From contig JAJFUH010000149.1 in assembly GCA_021372535.1 (NCBI GenBank), forward strand, positions 19,424-83,423: a stretch of 64,000 nt of DNA, in the 5' to 3' direction. Position numbers and translations under genes: made by a program. This DNA is from a bacterium (GTDB lineage Bacteria; Latescibacterota; Latescibacteria; Latescibacterales; Latescibacteraceae). Below are positions 63,524 through 64,000 of this stretch, one piece after another. Within the stretch, counting starts at the first letter, position 1. Every line of letters starts with the position of its first letter. The notes under the pieces are model-generated. The model saw nothing but the letters and a program-made list of their open reading frames with translations, was not told where the DNA came from and searched no databases.

Positions 63524-64000
63524 TCAGAAGCAACTGCCGCCATTAAAGGCTATAGGCCTTGCTTGTATGTTTTCCGCAAGAGGCCGTGGACGTTTGCGGT
63601 ACGGGAGAATGGGTTCTTTTGTGCGGAATGTATCATCGGGAAGAATAATCTGCCGAGCCAGCCGTGTAACGAGGTTGATAAAAATCGGACCCCGGAGGTT
63701 GAGTGTAATATCGCCGGGATTCTCGGCCAGTGTAACAAGGGAAAGAATGACAAGATCAACCGGGTCCCCGATGCCCAGATCGCTCAGGGCATTAATCGAT
63801 TTCAACGGATTGTAATTACTGAATATCAATTGGGGCTCCACAACGACAAAATCAGGACCGCCCGTAACCGCGGACAGCATACTCTTGAAGGGTTTGCAGT
63901 CGTTTATGTCAAGAACGGCAAAATCGGTATAATCACCGAAACCTAAGAGGCCTTCGGGAAAATGGATCAGTTCTTTCCTGGGAACCCTGATGAGCCCCCG
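63524..64000 (-). CDS. fliW: Flagellar assembly factor FliW (5' end outside window)
   Basis: 159 residues are visible and the frame is open to the right edge. FliW features are FPEGLLGFGDYTDFAVLD near the visible start, VVVEPQLIFSNYNP, SLVTLAENPGDITLNLRGP and the RQIILPDD segment. FliW binds CsrA and so frees flagellin translation. A methionine at 63880 could be mistaken for a start, but the sequence before it is clearly FliW. It converges with cpoB; no terminator is evident in the 79-bp gap. Confidence 0.93.
   Translation of the reverse strand, partial: RGLIRVPRKELIHFPEGLLGFGDYTDFAVLDINDCKPFKSMLSAVTGGPDFVVVEPQLIFSNYNPLKSINALSDLGIGDPVDLVILSLVTLAENPGDITLNLRGPIFINLVTRLARQIILPDDTFRTKEPILPYRKRPRPLAENIQARPIAFNGGSCF

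Overview
The window comes from a flagellated, diderm (Gram-negative-type) bacterium with an anaerobic or facultative, hydrogen-linked metabolism. Evidence for the diderm envelope is a complete tol-pal cluster, two ADP-heptose (LPS core) genes, lipoproteins and a TolC-like channel. A large secreted protein ends in the NPFNP...GLYF type of C-terminal sorting/FlgD-like domain that is typical of FCB-group bacteria. With the secreted polysaccharide lyase and the two single-chain alternatives to enterobacterial enzymes (bifunctional GlmU-like, HldE), a deep FCB lineage such as Latescibacterota is plausible. This placement is inference, not proof. I see no tRNA, rRNA, CRISPR array, insertion sequence or prophage.

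Region 1 (1-16.2 kb, minus strand) is one long operon with its regulators. It encodes an energy-converting group 4 [NiFe] hydrogenase fused operonically to an Mrp-type Na+/H+ antiporter. The catalytic subunit keeps both CxxC pairs. Instead of the usual 2[4Fe-4S] NuoI/MbhN subunit, the operon begins with a sulfhydrogenase beta/gamma-like FeS plus FAD/NAD(P) pair, a short molybdopterin-fold FeS protein without a recognisable Mo-ligating Cys/Sec, and a four-cluster HycB-like ferredoxin. This suggests an NAD(P)H-linked, ion-translocating hydrogenase. A soluble receiver-kinase hybrid is the first gene, behind a good sigma-54 promoter, and a membrane kinase plus NtrC-type activator lies just upstream.

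Region 2 (16.7-24 kb, plus) is a CusCBA-type metal efflux operon. Region 3 (24.3-28.3 kb, plus) holds nagB, an alternative GlmU, an acyl carrier protein and a homocitrate/Re-citrate-synthase-like enzyme. Region 4 (28.5-35 kb) has large secreted proteins: a DUF3160 protein, a heparinase II/III-like lyase and an FGE-sulfatase-like protein. Region 5 (35-44.5 kb, plus) has a conserved gene of unknown function, hldE, gmhB, rlmI, a thioredoxin lipoprotein/CxxC mini-protein/NapH-like cassette, thiL, a GAF histidine kinase and a small Lys-rich protein. Region 6 (44.9-49.6 kb) has htrA, a short RpoD-type sigma factor, an M23 peptidase and, convergently, cca.

Region 7 (50-58.5 kb, minus) is a late flagellar cluster: csrA, two tandem flagellin-flaG cassettes, a very long fliD, fliS, flgN and a flgM-like gene. 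The tol-pal operon (58.9-63.4 kb, plus) separates csrA from fliW, which runs off the right edge. Two dispersed repeat families and a composite palindromic element lie in the intergenic regions.
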